Assembly: GCA_910577085.1 (NCBI GenBank)
Contig: CAJTLE010000098.1
Location: 1-10,777, forward strand
Reading direction: 5' to 3'
Source of the DNA: an uncultured Allobaculum sp.
GTDB lineage: Bacteria; Bacillota_I; Bacilli_A; Erysipelotrichales; Erysipelotrichaceae
DNA: 10,777 bases
In this document: positions 5,517-10,777 of the stretch, piece after piece
Layout: each line of letters begins with the position of its first letter
Numbering within the stretch: position 1 is the first letter of the stretch
The notes under the pieces: generated by a model
Seen by the model: the letters and a program-made list of their open reading frames with translations, nothing else
Told to the model about the DNA's origin: nothing
Databases searched by the model: none
Position numbers and translations under genes: made by a program

Positions 5517-6923
5517 TTAAGGCTGGGCAACCTTATGGGGGTTCAGGATATTCTTCGGGTCAAAGACTTTCTTGATGCCGACCATCAGTTCCATCGAATC
5601 TTCGGGAAGAGATTCATACAGGTATGGTTTTTTGGCAAAGCCAATTCCATGTTCACCAGATACCTGTCCGTGAAGGTCTCTGGCTTTGGCATACACAGCT
5701 TCCATGGCTTCATGAAGACGTTTTTCCCATTCCTCATCAGACAGACCGTCTTTGAGCATATAGGCATGAAGGTTTCCGTCTCCCGCATGACCAAAGCTCT
5801 TGATCCGCAGATCAACAACCTCCTGCAGACCATGCAGGTATTCAACCATTTCATTGACCCGGTTTCTTGGAACGACCATGTCGACTTCATCCATGTAAGT
5901 TGTCGATCCCTTGATGGCTTCCAAGAAAGCGCCTCTGGCTTTCCAGATGGATTCTTCACGCTCTTCAGTATCAGAAATCAGAATATCCACAGCACCATTG
6001 TCCAGGCAGAGTTTTGCGACGGTATCGTAAGCCGCTTCAATTTCTTCGGTAGAGTTACCATCAAATTTCAGAAGCAGATAGGCATCGGACTGCTTATCCG
6101 GGAATGGTTTGCCAAGATATTCTTCCGCATCTTCGATGACTTCCCGCTGCATGAATTCAATGGCCGTTGGAATCGATTTGGATTTGATAATCAGTGGAAC
6201 GGTACTGATCGCATCCTTCAGTGTCGGGAATGGGATCAGCAAGGAGATTGCTTTCTTTGGTTTTGGAAGCAGCTTTAAGGTTGCTTTGGTGATAATCGCC
6301 AGGGTTCCTTCCGATCCGATGATCAGATCTTTCAGGTCATACCCTGAAGAGTTCTTAACAACTTTACCGCCGAAGTTGACGATATCCCCATTGGGCAGGC
6401 ACACTTCCAGGCCGCGGACAAAATCACGGGTAACCCCGTATTTCACGGCCCGCATCCCACCGGCGTTGGTAGAAATATTTCCACCGATTGTTGCGGATTT
6501 TTCACCTGGATCAGGAGGATAGAAGAAATCATGATCTTCAACAAAAGCAGCCAGATCCATCAGCAGAACACCAGGTTCTACAGTAATCGTCAGGTTTTCT
6601 TCATCCAACTCCAGGATCTGGTTCATCAATGTGGTATCGAGCATGATGCCATGTTCCATCGCCACGGCTGCCCCAACCAGGCCGGTTCCAGCCCCACGCG
6701 GGGTAACGGGAATGCAGTTGAAGGAAGCATATTTCATAATCTTTGAAACTTCTTCGGCTGTTTTAGCACGAACGACGACATCCGGCATGGAGTACGTTCC
6801 GCCAAGTTCGTCATGACCATAGTCATCCGACAGGTTTTCCCCATACAGAACACGGGTATCGTCACGGATAATATTGCGAATTGCCAGAATATCATTGGCA
6901 TCGACTCGTTTGTAATCAGACAT
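5517..6923 (-). CDS. lctD: FAD-linked lactate dehydrogenase subunit of the Ldh-Etf complex (LctD)
   Basis: This is an FAD-binding dehydrogenase of the GlcD/VAO type (468 aa, full length). It oxidises lactate to pyruvate and passes the electrons to the EtfAB partner encoded just upstream. The FAD-binding PCMH domain covers about residues 45-223, with [13 protein letters not shown] (75-87), the [20 protein letters not shown] stretch (138-156) and [20 protein letters not shown] (192-211). The C-terminal cap and catalytic domain has the family His motifs [12 protein letters not shown] (377-388, His379) and [14 protein letters not shown] (422-435, His425), ending NPHKV. It has no Cys-rich iron-sulfur extension. 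The ATG at 6923 overlaps the lctC stop by 8 bp, with AGAGGAAA as its ribosome binding site, so translation is coupled. Sequence alone cannot separate D-lactate from glycolate or 2-hydroxyglutarate as substrate. The ETF context makes lactate most likely. Confidence 0.92.
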   Translation of the reverse strand: MSDYKRVDANDILAIRNIIRDDTRVLYGENLSDDYGHDELGGTYSMPDVVVRAKTAEEVSKIMKYASFNCIPVTPRGAGTGLVGAAVAMEHGIMLDTTLMNQILELDEENLTITVEPGVLLMDLAAFVEDHDFFYPPDPGEKSATIGGNISTNAGGMRAVKYGVTRDFVRGLEVCLPNGDIVNFGGKVVKNSSGYDLKDLIIGSEGTLAIITKATLKLLPKPKKAISLLIPFPTLKDAISTVPLIIKSKSIPTAIEFMQREVIEDAEEYLGKPFPDKQSDAYLLLKFDGNSTEEIEAAYDTVAKLCLDNGAVDILISDTEEREESIWKARGAFLEAIKGSTTYMDEVDMVVPRNRVNEMVEYLHGLQEVVDLRIKSFGHAGDGNLHAYMLKDGLSDEEWEKRLHEAMEAVYAKARDLHGQVSGEHGIGFAKKPYLYESLPEDSMELMVGIKKVFDPKNILNPHKVAQP

Positions 6924-8115
6924 GGGCTTTCCTCTGTTCTTTCACTTTGATGATCAGTTCAGGAATTACGTCATACAGATCGCCGACCAGACCATAGTGG
7001 GCAACTTTGAAGATTGGTGCCGAAGCATCGGCATTGATTGCCACAATGGTATCGGCATGATCCATGCCGGCAGTAAACTGGACAGCTCCGGAGACACCGC
7101 AGGTAATGATCAGTTTTGGGCGAACGGTCCGTCCTGACAGACCGATCTGGGTTGTTGCAGGAAGAACCCCAGCTTCAACAAGGGGTCTTGTGCAGGCAAT
7201 CTGCCCACCGAGCAGATCAGCAAGTTCCTGAAGCATTTCAAGGTCTTCTGGTTTTTTCACGCCCCGTCCTGCGACAACCAGGACATCGGCGTTTTCAATC
7301 ATTTTTTCTTTTGGTTTCTTGACAATATCCAGAACTTCAACATGCGAAGTCAGTTTTTCCGGATTGATGATTTCATCAATGATCGTTCCTGTTTCTTCAG
7401 GCTGATATTCTGGCGCGTTCATAATTTTGTACCGAACGGTTGCCATCTGGGGACGGTTATTTGGCGTTTTGATATGCGCCATGATGTTACCGCCAAAGGC
7501 TGGACGGATCTGAGACAGGTCGGTGTTTTCTTCCATTTCGAGGATTGTGCAGTCTGCAGTCAGACCCGTTTTCATCCGGGCTGCAACACGCGGAGCAAGC
7601 TGTCGGCCAACGGTTGTGGCTCCAGTCAGGATCGAGGATGGATGAATCTTTTCAATAAAGTCCGCAAATGCTGCAGTATAAGGCTCAATTTCGAACCGGG
7701 CAAGTTCTGGGTAGTCATAGACATGAACTTCATCGACTCCATAGTGGAGCAGTTTATGCGCCTGTTCTTCAATATTGTGGCCTAAGAACAAGGCATAGAC
7801 AGGCTGATGAATGACTTCAGCCATTTCTTTGGCCTTGCCAATCAGCTCATACGTAACGGGATGGATATTGCCATCGACGTGATCGACGTAAACCGCAATT
7901 CCTTTCCATTTGGATTTATCTACACTTGGTTTTGGAGCATCTTCTTCAAATGTGACTGCTCCTTTTGGACCTTTGCGCACACAGAGTTTGCACATTTTGC
8001 AGGCTGCGTTAATCTGCAGGCCGTTGTCGGTCACCTCCATTGCGCCGAATGGGCAGATATCGACTAAAATCTGGGGATCTTCAATACATTCGGGATGAAT
8101 TACAAGTTTTGCCAT
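6916..8115 (-). CDS. lctC: Electron transfer flavoprotein alpha subunit with ferredoxin domain (LctC/EtfA)
   Basis: EtfA subunit (399 aa) of the electron-confurcating lactate dehydrogenase. The N-terminal 60 residues are a ferredoxin-like domain in which only one cluster site survives. Cys39, Cys42 and Cys45 ([15 protein letters not shown]) plus Cys21 (DICPFGA) can bind one [4Fe-4S]. The other site has only Cys10 left. This matches the single cluster known for Ldh-EtfAB complexes and is where reduced ferredoxin would dock. Residues 72-250 are the ETF N-terminal fold ([31 protein letters not shown]). Residues 275-385 are the FAD-binding domain, with [45 protein letters not shown] and [28 protein letters not shown] precedes the ATG, and the gene follows lctB after 12 bp. 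Confidence 0.93.
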   Translation of the reverse strand: MAKLVIHPECIEDPQILVDICPFGAMEVTDNGLQINAACKMCKLCVRKGPKGAVTFEEDAPKPSVDKSKWKGIAVYVDHVDGNIHPVTYELIGKAKEMAEVIHQPVYALFLGHNIEEQAHKLLHYGVDEVHVYDYPELARFEIEPYTAAFADFIEKIHPSSILTGATTVGRQLAPRVAARMKTGLTADCTILEMEENTDLSQIRPAFGGNIMAHIKTPNNRPQMATVRYKIMNAPEYQPEETGTIIDEIINPEKLTSHVEVLDIVKKPKEKMIENADVLVVAGRGVKKPEDLEMLQELADLLGGQIACTRPLVEAGVLPATTQIGLSGRTVRPKLIITCGVSGAVQFTAGMDHADTIVAINADASAPIFKVAHYGLVGDLYDVIPELIIKVKEQRKAHV

Positions 8116-8127
8116 GATCTCTCTCCT

Positions 8128-8916
8128 CTAGATAAATTTCAGATCTGTCAGCTTGTCACAAAGACGATCGGCAAGGACAGGACCTGATCCGTTCCACATT
8201 TCCTGGTGAGTAGAAGAATCAGGCGGGAAAATACGCTGAACCTGGGTTGGGGAACCATTCAGTCCATAATGAGAAGCATCTTTATCATTCATGTCTTTCA
8301 GACTGAGAATGGTAATTTCTCTGTCTTTAGAAGCCATCTTGCGCACGTACGACGGCAGACGAGGCATAAAAATATCTTTATCCACAGCTAAAAGGCAAGG
8401 CATCGATACTTTTGCGATTTCGATTTCGTCTGGAAGATCCATGGCGATCGTAATCGAATCCTCATCGATATCACGGATTTCTCTGACATTGGCAACCGAT
8501 GGAATCTGCAGCCATTCCGAAATTTCCGGACCAACCTGGGCGGTGTCACCATCAATGGTCTGTTTTCCACAGAGAATCAGATCATACTCGCCGCTGGCCT
8601 GAATGCCCTGGCTGATCGCATAGCTGGTTGCCAGCACATCCGCACCACCAAATGCGCGATCGGAAATCAGGGTTCCATTATCTGCTCCCATCGCAAAGGC
8701 TTCCCGGATGACTGCCTGAGCCTGAGGAGGTCCCATCGAGATGACATCCACGGTTCCACCCATTTTTTCGCGGATTCTAAAGGCCGTTTCAAGAGCATAC
8801 AGATCATAAGGATTCATTTTGCAGGCAGCGCCATCACGTTTAATAACGCCAGTTACAGGATCGACTTCAACTTTATTCGATTCTGGCACCTGCTTGATGC
8901 AGACTAAAATTTTCAT
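8128..8916 (-). CDS. lctB: Electron transfer flavoprotein beta subunit (LctB/EtfB)
   Basis: EtfB subunit (262 aa), first gene of the operon. In bifurcating ETFs it binds the NAD(H)-linked FAD at which electrons from lactate and ferredoxin merge. The start is ATG 8916: AAGGAG lies 6 nt upstream and the product begins MKILVCIKQVPES, the family N terminus. A longer frame reaching 9078 reads through the operator region and is not credible. Conserved parts are KMNPYDLYALETA (33-45), DVISMGPPQAQAVIREAFAM (57-76), the FAD/nucleotide motif LILCGKQTIDGDTAQVGPEI (113-132) and the C-terminal LNGSPTQVQRIFPPD (219-233) typical of bifurcating or confurcating ETFs. No lactate permease or racemase gene is visible next to the operon here. 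Confidence 0.93.
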   Translation of the reverse strand: MKILVCIKQVPESNKVEVDPVTGVIKRDGAACKMNPYDLYALETAFRIREKMGGTVDVISMGPPQAQAVIREAFAMGADNGTLISDRAFGGADVLATSYAISQGIQASGEYDLILCGKQTIDGDTAQVGPEISEWLQIPSVANVREIRDIDEDSITIAMDLPDEIEIAKVSMPCLLAVDKDIFMPRLPSYVRKMASKDREITILSLKDMNDKDASHYGLNGSPTQVQRIFPPDSSTHQEMWNGSGPVLADRLCDKLTDLKFI

Positions 8917-8961
8917 ATGTTCTCCTTCTTGTCGAGCAGAGCGACTTTTCGTAAGGAATCT

Positions 8962-8989
8962 CTGGAAAGCTGCGGAATGCAGCTTCCAG
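8962..8989 (-). promoter_or_regulatory. Hairpin in the lctB leader
   Basis: CTGGAAAGCTGC (8962-8973) and GCAGCTTCCAG (8979-8989) form an 11-bp stem with one bulged A and a 5-nt loop. It lies in the presumed 5' untranslated region, about 46 nt before the lctB start. No T tract follows on the minus strand, so it is not a terminator. It could stabilise the mRNA or be a structural element of the leader. Confidence 0.45.
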
Positions 8990-9000
8990 TTCATGGATAA

Positions 9001-9042
9001 ATTGGTCCGACCATTTTCCTCAATTGAATTGGTCCCACCAAT
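9001..9042 (-). promoter_or_regulatory. Two FadR/GntR-type operators of the lct operon
   Basis: Site 2, ATTGGT-CCC-ACCAAT (9028-9042), is a perfect inverted repeat. Site 1, TGGT-CCG-ACCA (9003-9013, in ATTGGTCCGACCATT), is perfect over the core. Their centres are 27 bp apart. The pattern TGGT-N3-ACCA is the known operator type of FadR-subfamily GntR regulators such as LldR, PdhR and LutR, several of which sense lactate or pyruvate. Both sites lie just downstream of the candidate promoter, so binding would block transcription. No such regulator is encoded in the window. Confidence 0.72.
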
Positions 9043-9057
9043 ATGTTTTCTATCCCT

Positions 9058-9086
9058 ACCATAAAACTCCATAATCAAGAATGCAA
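9058..9086 (-). promoter_or_regulatory. Candidate promoter of the lct operon
   Basis: On the minus strand TTGCAT (9086-9081), a 17-bp spacer and TATGGT (9063-9058) give a weak but correctly spaced sigma-A type promoter. Transcription would start near 9051, immediately before operator site 2. The hexamers match only 3/6 and 4/6, so the call relies on spacing and position. Confidence 0.35.
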
Positions 9087-9453
9087 GTGTGATTCCCCAC
9101 TTTTTGAAAGCCTATTCAATAAATTTAAAGCGCATTCATTATGGGCGTAAGAGATGCAGAAGCATGTTTGAAGAACATATGGTGGAAAGACCATAAAAAC
9201 ATTCACAGAATCGGCCGCATGAGTGCGCTACCCAAACCGACACCAGCAACCACCCCCATTGGGTGCTGGAAATCAAAAAAGCCGTTTTCTTCATCGATTA
9301 ATCGATCAGGGTGGATCGATGAGGAAAACAGCCTGTGTCCAGTAAATCTATGGGGGATAAGAAACAGAATCTGCAAGGATAAAATAACCAACAACAAAGA
9401 AAACGGGATGTAGGGATGGAAGCAGTTACTCTTCAGACCCACCTGCCTACAAG
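9087..9453. other. Intergenic region between lct and the LevR-like gene
   Basis: No gene is supported. The 90-codon plus frame from 9141 and the 79-codon minus frame from 9442 lack ribosome binding sites and family resemblance. The stretch holds the hairpin-terminator at 9275-9332. A smaller imperfect hairpin around CCAGCA (9243-9248) and TGCTGG (9264-9269) adjoins it. Confidence 0.5.
9275..9332 (-). terminator. Long hairpin with T6, orphan terminator on the minus strand
   Basis: The arms 9332-9315 and 9298-9281 (GCTGTTTTCCTCATCGAT and ATCGATGAAGAAAACGGC, minus strand) pair over 18 positions with one G-U and one mismatch, closing a 16-nt loop. TTTTTT (9280-9275) follows at once. This is a proper intrinsic terminator on the minus strand. 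No protein-coding gene lies upstream of it on that strand, so it would end a short non-coding RNA or leader started between about 9333 and 9680. Confidence 0.6.
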
Positions 9454-9480
9454 CTGATCGGTCTATAGACTGATCAGTCT
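9454..9480. promoter_or_regulatory. Overlapping palindromic operator sites
   Basis: AGACTGATCAGTCT (9467-9480) is a perfect 14-bp palindrome. It overlaps a 24-bp palindrome (9454-9477, centred on CTATAG) with a single mismatched pair. Together they give three half-sites AGAC[TC]GATC. Repeated, overlapping palindromes of this kind are typical of TetR-family or similar dimeric repressors. No tetR gene is in the window. Confidence 0.6.
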
Positions 9481-9493
9481 GTGATTCTATAAA
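9466..9493 (+). promoter_or_regulatory. Candidate promoter for the LevR-like gene
   Basis: TAGACT (9466-9471), a 16-bp spacer and TATAAA (9488-9493) form a fair sigma-A promoter on the plus strand (4/6 and 5/6 matches). The palindromes cover the -35 element and most of the spacer, a classical repression layout. It would leave a leader of about 180 nt before the ATG at 9683. Confidence 0.35.
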
Positions 9494-9682
9494 GTTACCT
9501 TTATACTCCTGTTTTTATTCACCCATTATTCTATATAGATTTCTGCTTGAGGTTTATTGAATTTGAATTGAACGTTGTGCAGGAGCGTGAAATCAGATAA
9601 AACTGTAAATAGTAGTGCATTCAGAATATAGCCAGAATCTGCTGTCAGCGACTGTCCTCTGAATCTCTGTCGGGAGGTTTTT

Positions 9683-10672
9683 ATGAAAAAGAAAGAAATC
9701 GTCTTTTCTCATATCGAGAAAATCAGCCTGGAAAATCCGGAATTCGAGGGAATTACGACCTCTACTTTATCTGAACATCTCTCCATGCAGCGTTCGAACC
9801 TGTCTGCTTTACTCAATGAGCTAGTCAAAGAAAACCGGCTGAAAAAAACCGATACCCGACCGGTCCGGTATCTACTGGCCAAAGACCAGAACAGAAAAGT
9901 AAGTCATCCATCCTTTTCTGTACTGGCCGGATCAGACAGTGTACTTCAACCTCTGATTGAACGGGTATGTGCCGAACTTGCCTATTCAGGAAGAAATACC
10001 GATATTCTGCTTGCGGGAGTCGATGGTTCGGGAAAAAGTCGTTTTTGCCAGGCAATTTATCAATATGCAGTTCGAACCGGAATTCTCCCTGAACATGGGC
10101 AGTTAATTAAACTGAATGTGAAATACTTCCGAACGCATGAGAATGAACTGCGAAAGCATTTAACTCCAGGATCTGATTTGCTTAGGAAAGCAGAAAATGG
10201 CCTGCTCTATCTCGATCATGTTCACCTGCTACCTGAGTCAGCCCGCTCCTGCATTTATGATCTCGAAACTTATCATGCTAATCACGGTTCCTTTATTCTG
10301 GTCATCTCAGCCGATGTTTCTGAAGAAGAAGACTTGCAGAAATACTGGCTGGACAATACGAATCTTCAGTTGTACTTTCCGACTTTACAGACCTGGCCTT
10401 TTTCAGACAGAATTCAACTGATTTACTCAATCCTGCAAAAGCAGGCAGAAAAAAGAAAACTCTCATTCATTCTTGAAGCGGAGACCCTGCAGTCACTCGT
10501 TCTGTCTGCCGAGGATCTGACTCTTCCTAAACTGGCCAGTGAAATCGAAAAAGCCTGCGCCAACGCCTTCGTGCGCGATGGGAAAAAGAAAGATCCTGAA
10601 TATTTTCTATATATTCAAGATTTTCCCCGCCGCCTGCGCAAAGGAATTATTGAGGGCTCTCATAAAGTTTAG
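9683..10672 (+). CDS. LevR-like HTH/AAA+ regulator, truncated and catalytically degenerate
   Basis: This 329-aa protein resembles the N-terminal half of LevR/ManR-type sigma-54 activators of PTS operons. Residues 20-64 are the winged HTH (STLSEHLSMQRSNLSALLNE, then RLKKTDTRPVRYLL). Residues 80-300 are an AAA+ domain with an intact Walker A, GVDGSGKS (112-119). The rest of the ATPase machinery is damaged. Walker B reads LLYLDHVHLLP (174-184), with His179 where the family has Glu. The segment that should hold the GAFTGA sigma-54 contact loop is shortened to ELRKHLTPGSDLLRKA (155-170). The usual L-R-R-I-P arginine-finger segment is LDNTN (223-227). Family members run to 800-900 residues with PRD and EIIA-type domains. 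Here a TAG follows RLRKGIIEGSHKV, with more stops in frame soon after. GGGAGG lies 5 nt before the ATG. It may be a repurposed DNA-binding adaptor or a gene in decay. The long clean frame and good ribosome binding site argue that it is still expressed. Confidence 0.75.
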   Translation: MKKKEIVFSHIEKISLENPEFEGITTSTLSEHLSMQRSNLSALLNELVKENRLKKTDTRPVRYLLAKDQNRKVSHPSFSVLAGSDSVLQPLIERVCAELAYSGRNTDILLAGVDGSGKSRFCQAIYQYAVRTGILPEHGQLIKLNVKYFRTHENELRKHLTPGSDLLRKAENGLLYLDHVHLLPESARSCIYDLETYHANHGSFILVISADVSEEEDLQKYWLDNTNLQLYFPTLQTWPFSDRIQLIYSILQKQAEKRKLSFILEAETLQSLVLSAEDLTLPKLASEIEKACANAFVRDGKKKDPEYFLYIQDFPRRLRKGIIEGSHKV

Positions 10673-10688
10673 GATGAATTTGAACAAA

Positions 10689-10721
10689 TTATTAACTGAT
10701 TATTAAGGAATTATTAACTTA
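10689..10721. repeat. Three 11-bp AT-rich direct repeats
   Basis: TTATTAACTGA (10689-10699), TTATTAAGGAA (10700-10710) and TTATTAACTTA (10711-10721) have an exact 11-bp period. Read as TTAACT-N5-TTAAGG-N5-TTAACT, they resemble direct-repeat sites of OmpR/PhoB-family response regulators, for example the PhoP box TTAACA-N5-TTAACA. The site lies 16 bp past the LevR-like stop and could serve a gene beyond the window. Confidence 0.55.
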
Positions 10722-10777
10722 ATGCTTCTTGGCAGGTCTGCCTTTCAGAAAGAAATTTTAGAGCAGCCAGTTTCAAT

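Noticed and set aside
5535..6278. 247-codon frame antisense to lctD
   Set aside because: It is a shadow of a full-length, motif-complete dehydrogenase. It has no ribosome binding site.
8917..9078. N-terminal extension of lctB by 54 residues
   Set aside because: The extension reads through the operator sites and leader hairpin. The family N terminus MKILVCIKQV has its own strong AAGGAG.
9105..9118. cre-like sequence TGAAAGCCTATTCA upstream of the lct promoter
   Set aside because: It misses two conserved cre positions, including the central CG, on either strand, so CcpA control cannot be claimed.
10731..10743. Small GGCAGGTCTGCC stem near the right edge as a terminator of the LevR-like gene
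   Set aside because: The stem is only 4-5 bp and no continuous T tract follows.
1..10777. tRNA, rRNA, CRISPR array, intact insertion sequence or prophage genes
   Set aside because: I looked for cloverleaf-like segments, regularly spaced repeats of 25-40 bp and transposase or integrase motifs, and saw none.

Overview
The window looks like chromosomal DNA from a low-to-mid GC, anaerobic, lactate-using member of the Bacillota. The evidence is strong AGGAG-type ribosome binding sites, Gram-positive style intrinsic terminators, a secreted protein with repeats of the DUF5648 type, and a three-gene lactate dehydrogenase/ETF operon of the Acetobacterium lctBCD kind. An Erysipelotrichia-like host would fit, but that is inference from family flavour only.

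Layout. Positions 1-2250 are gene-poor and decayed. They hold a few very short reading frames and a broken two-gene unit at 630-1121. In that unit a short Sec-signal peptide gene overlaps a four-helix small membrane protein gene, and each is interrupted by a one-base frameshift in a G run (GGG and GGGGGGG). The region also has an 18-bp tandem duplication and a strong terminator with no obvious gene in front of it. Positions 2261-3277 encode a secreted three-repeat protein with its own terminator. Positions 3837-4259 encode a PPC/DUF296-domain protein from a TTG start, with a candidate LexA box upstream. It converges on a thiol peroxidase gene (4633-5124, minus strand). Between the two lie a bidirectional terminator and four tandem 13-bp repeats. 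The thiol peroxidase keeps its peroxidatic Cys but has Ser where the resolving Cys normally sits.

Positions 5517-8916 (minus strand) form one operon, lctB-lctC-lctD: EtfB, EtfA with an N-terminal ferredoxin domain, and an FAD-linked lactate dehydrogenase of the GlcD type. By homology the complex oxidises lactate with NAD+ by spending reduced ferredoxin (flavin-based electron confurcation). Two TGGT-N3-ACCA inverted repeats just downstream of a plausible promoter suggest control by a FadR-subfamily GntR repressor. The operon ends in a probable terminator preceded by a perfect (GGGGT)n quadruplex motif on the template strand.

Positions 9683-10672 encode a divergently oriented 329-residue protein. 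It matches the HTH plus AAA+ half of LevR/ManR-type sigma-54 activators, but it ends after the AAA+ domain. It has also lost the GAFTGA loop, the Walker B glutamate and the expected arginine fingers, so it looks like a repurposed or decaying pseudo-ATPase regulator. Its upstream region carries overlapping palindromes on a candidate promoter. The right edge carries three 11-bp AT-rich direct repeats resembling an OmpR/PhoP-family site.

The best candidates for something undescribed are the degenerate LevR-like regulator, the frameshifted peptide/membrane-protein pair with its G7 tract, and the one-Cys thiol peroxidase. No tRNA, rRNA, CRISPR array or intact mobile element was seen.
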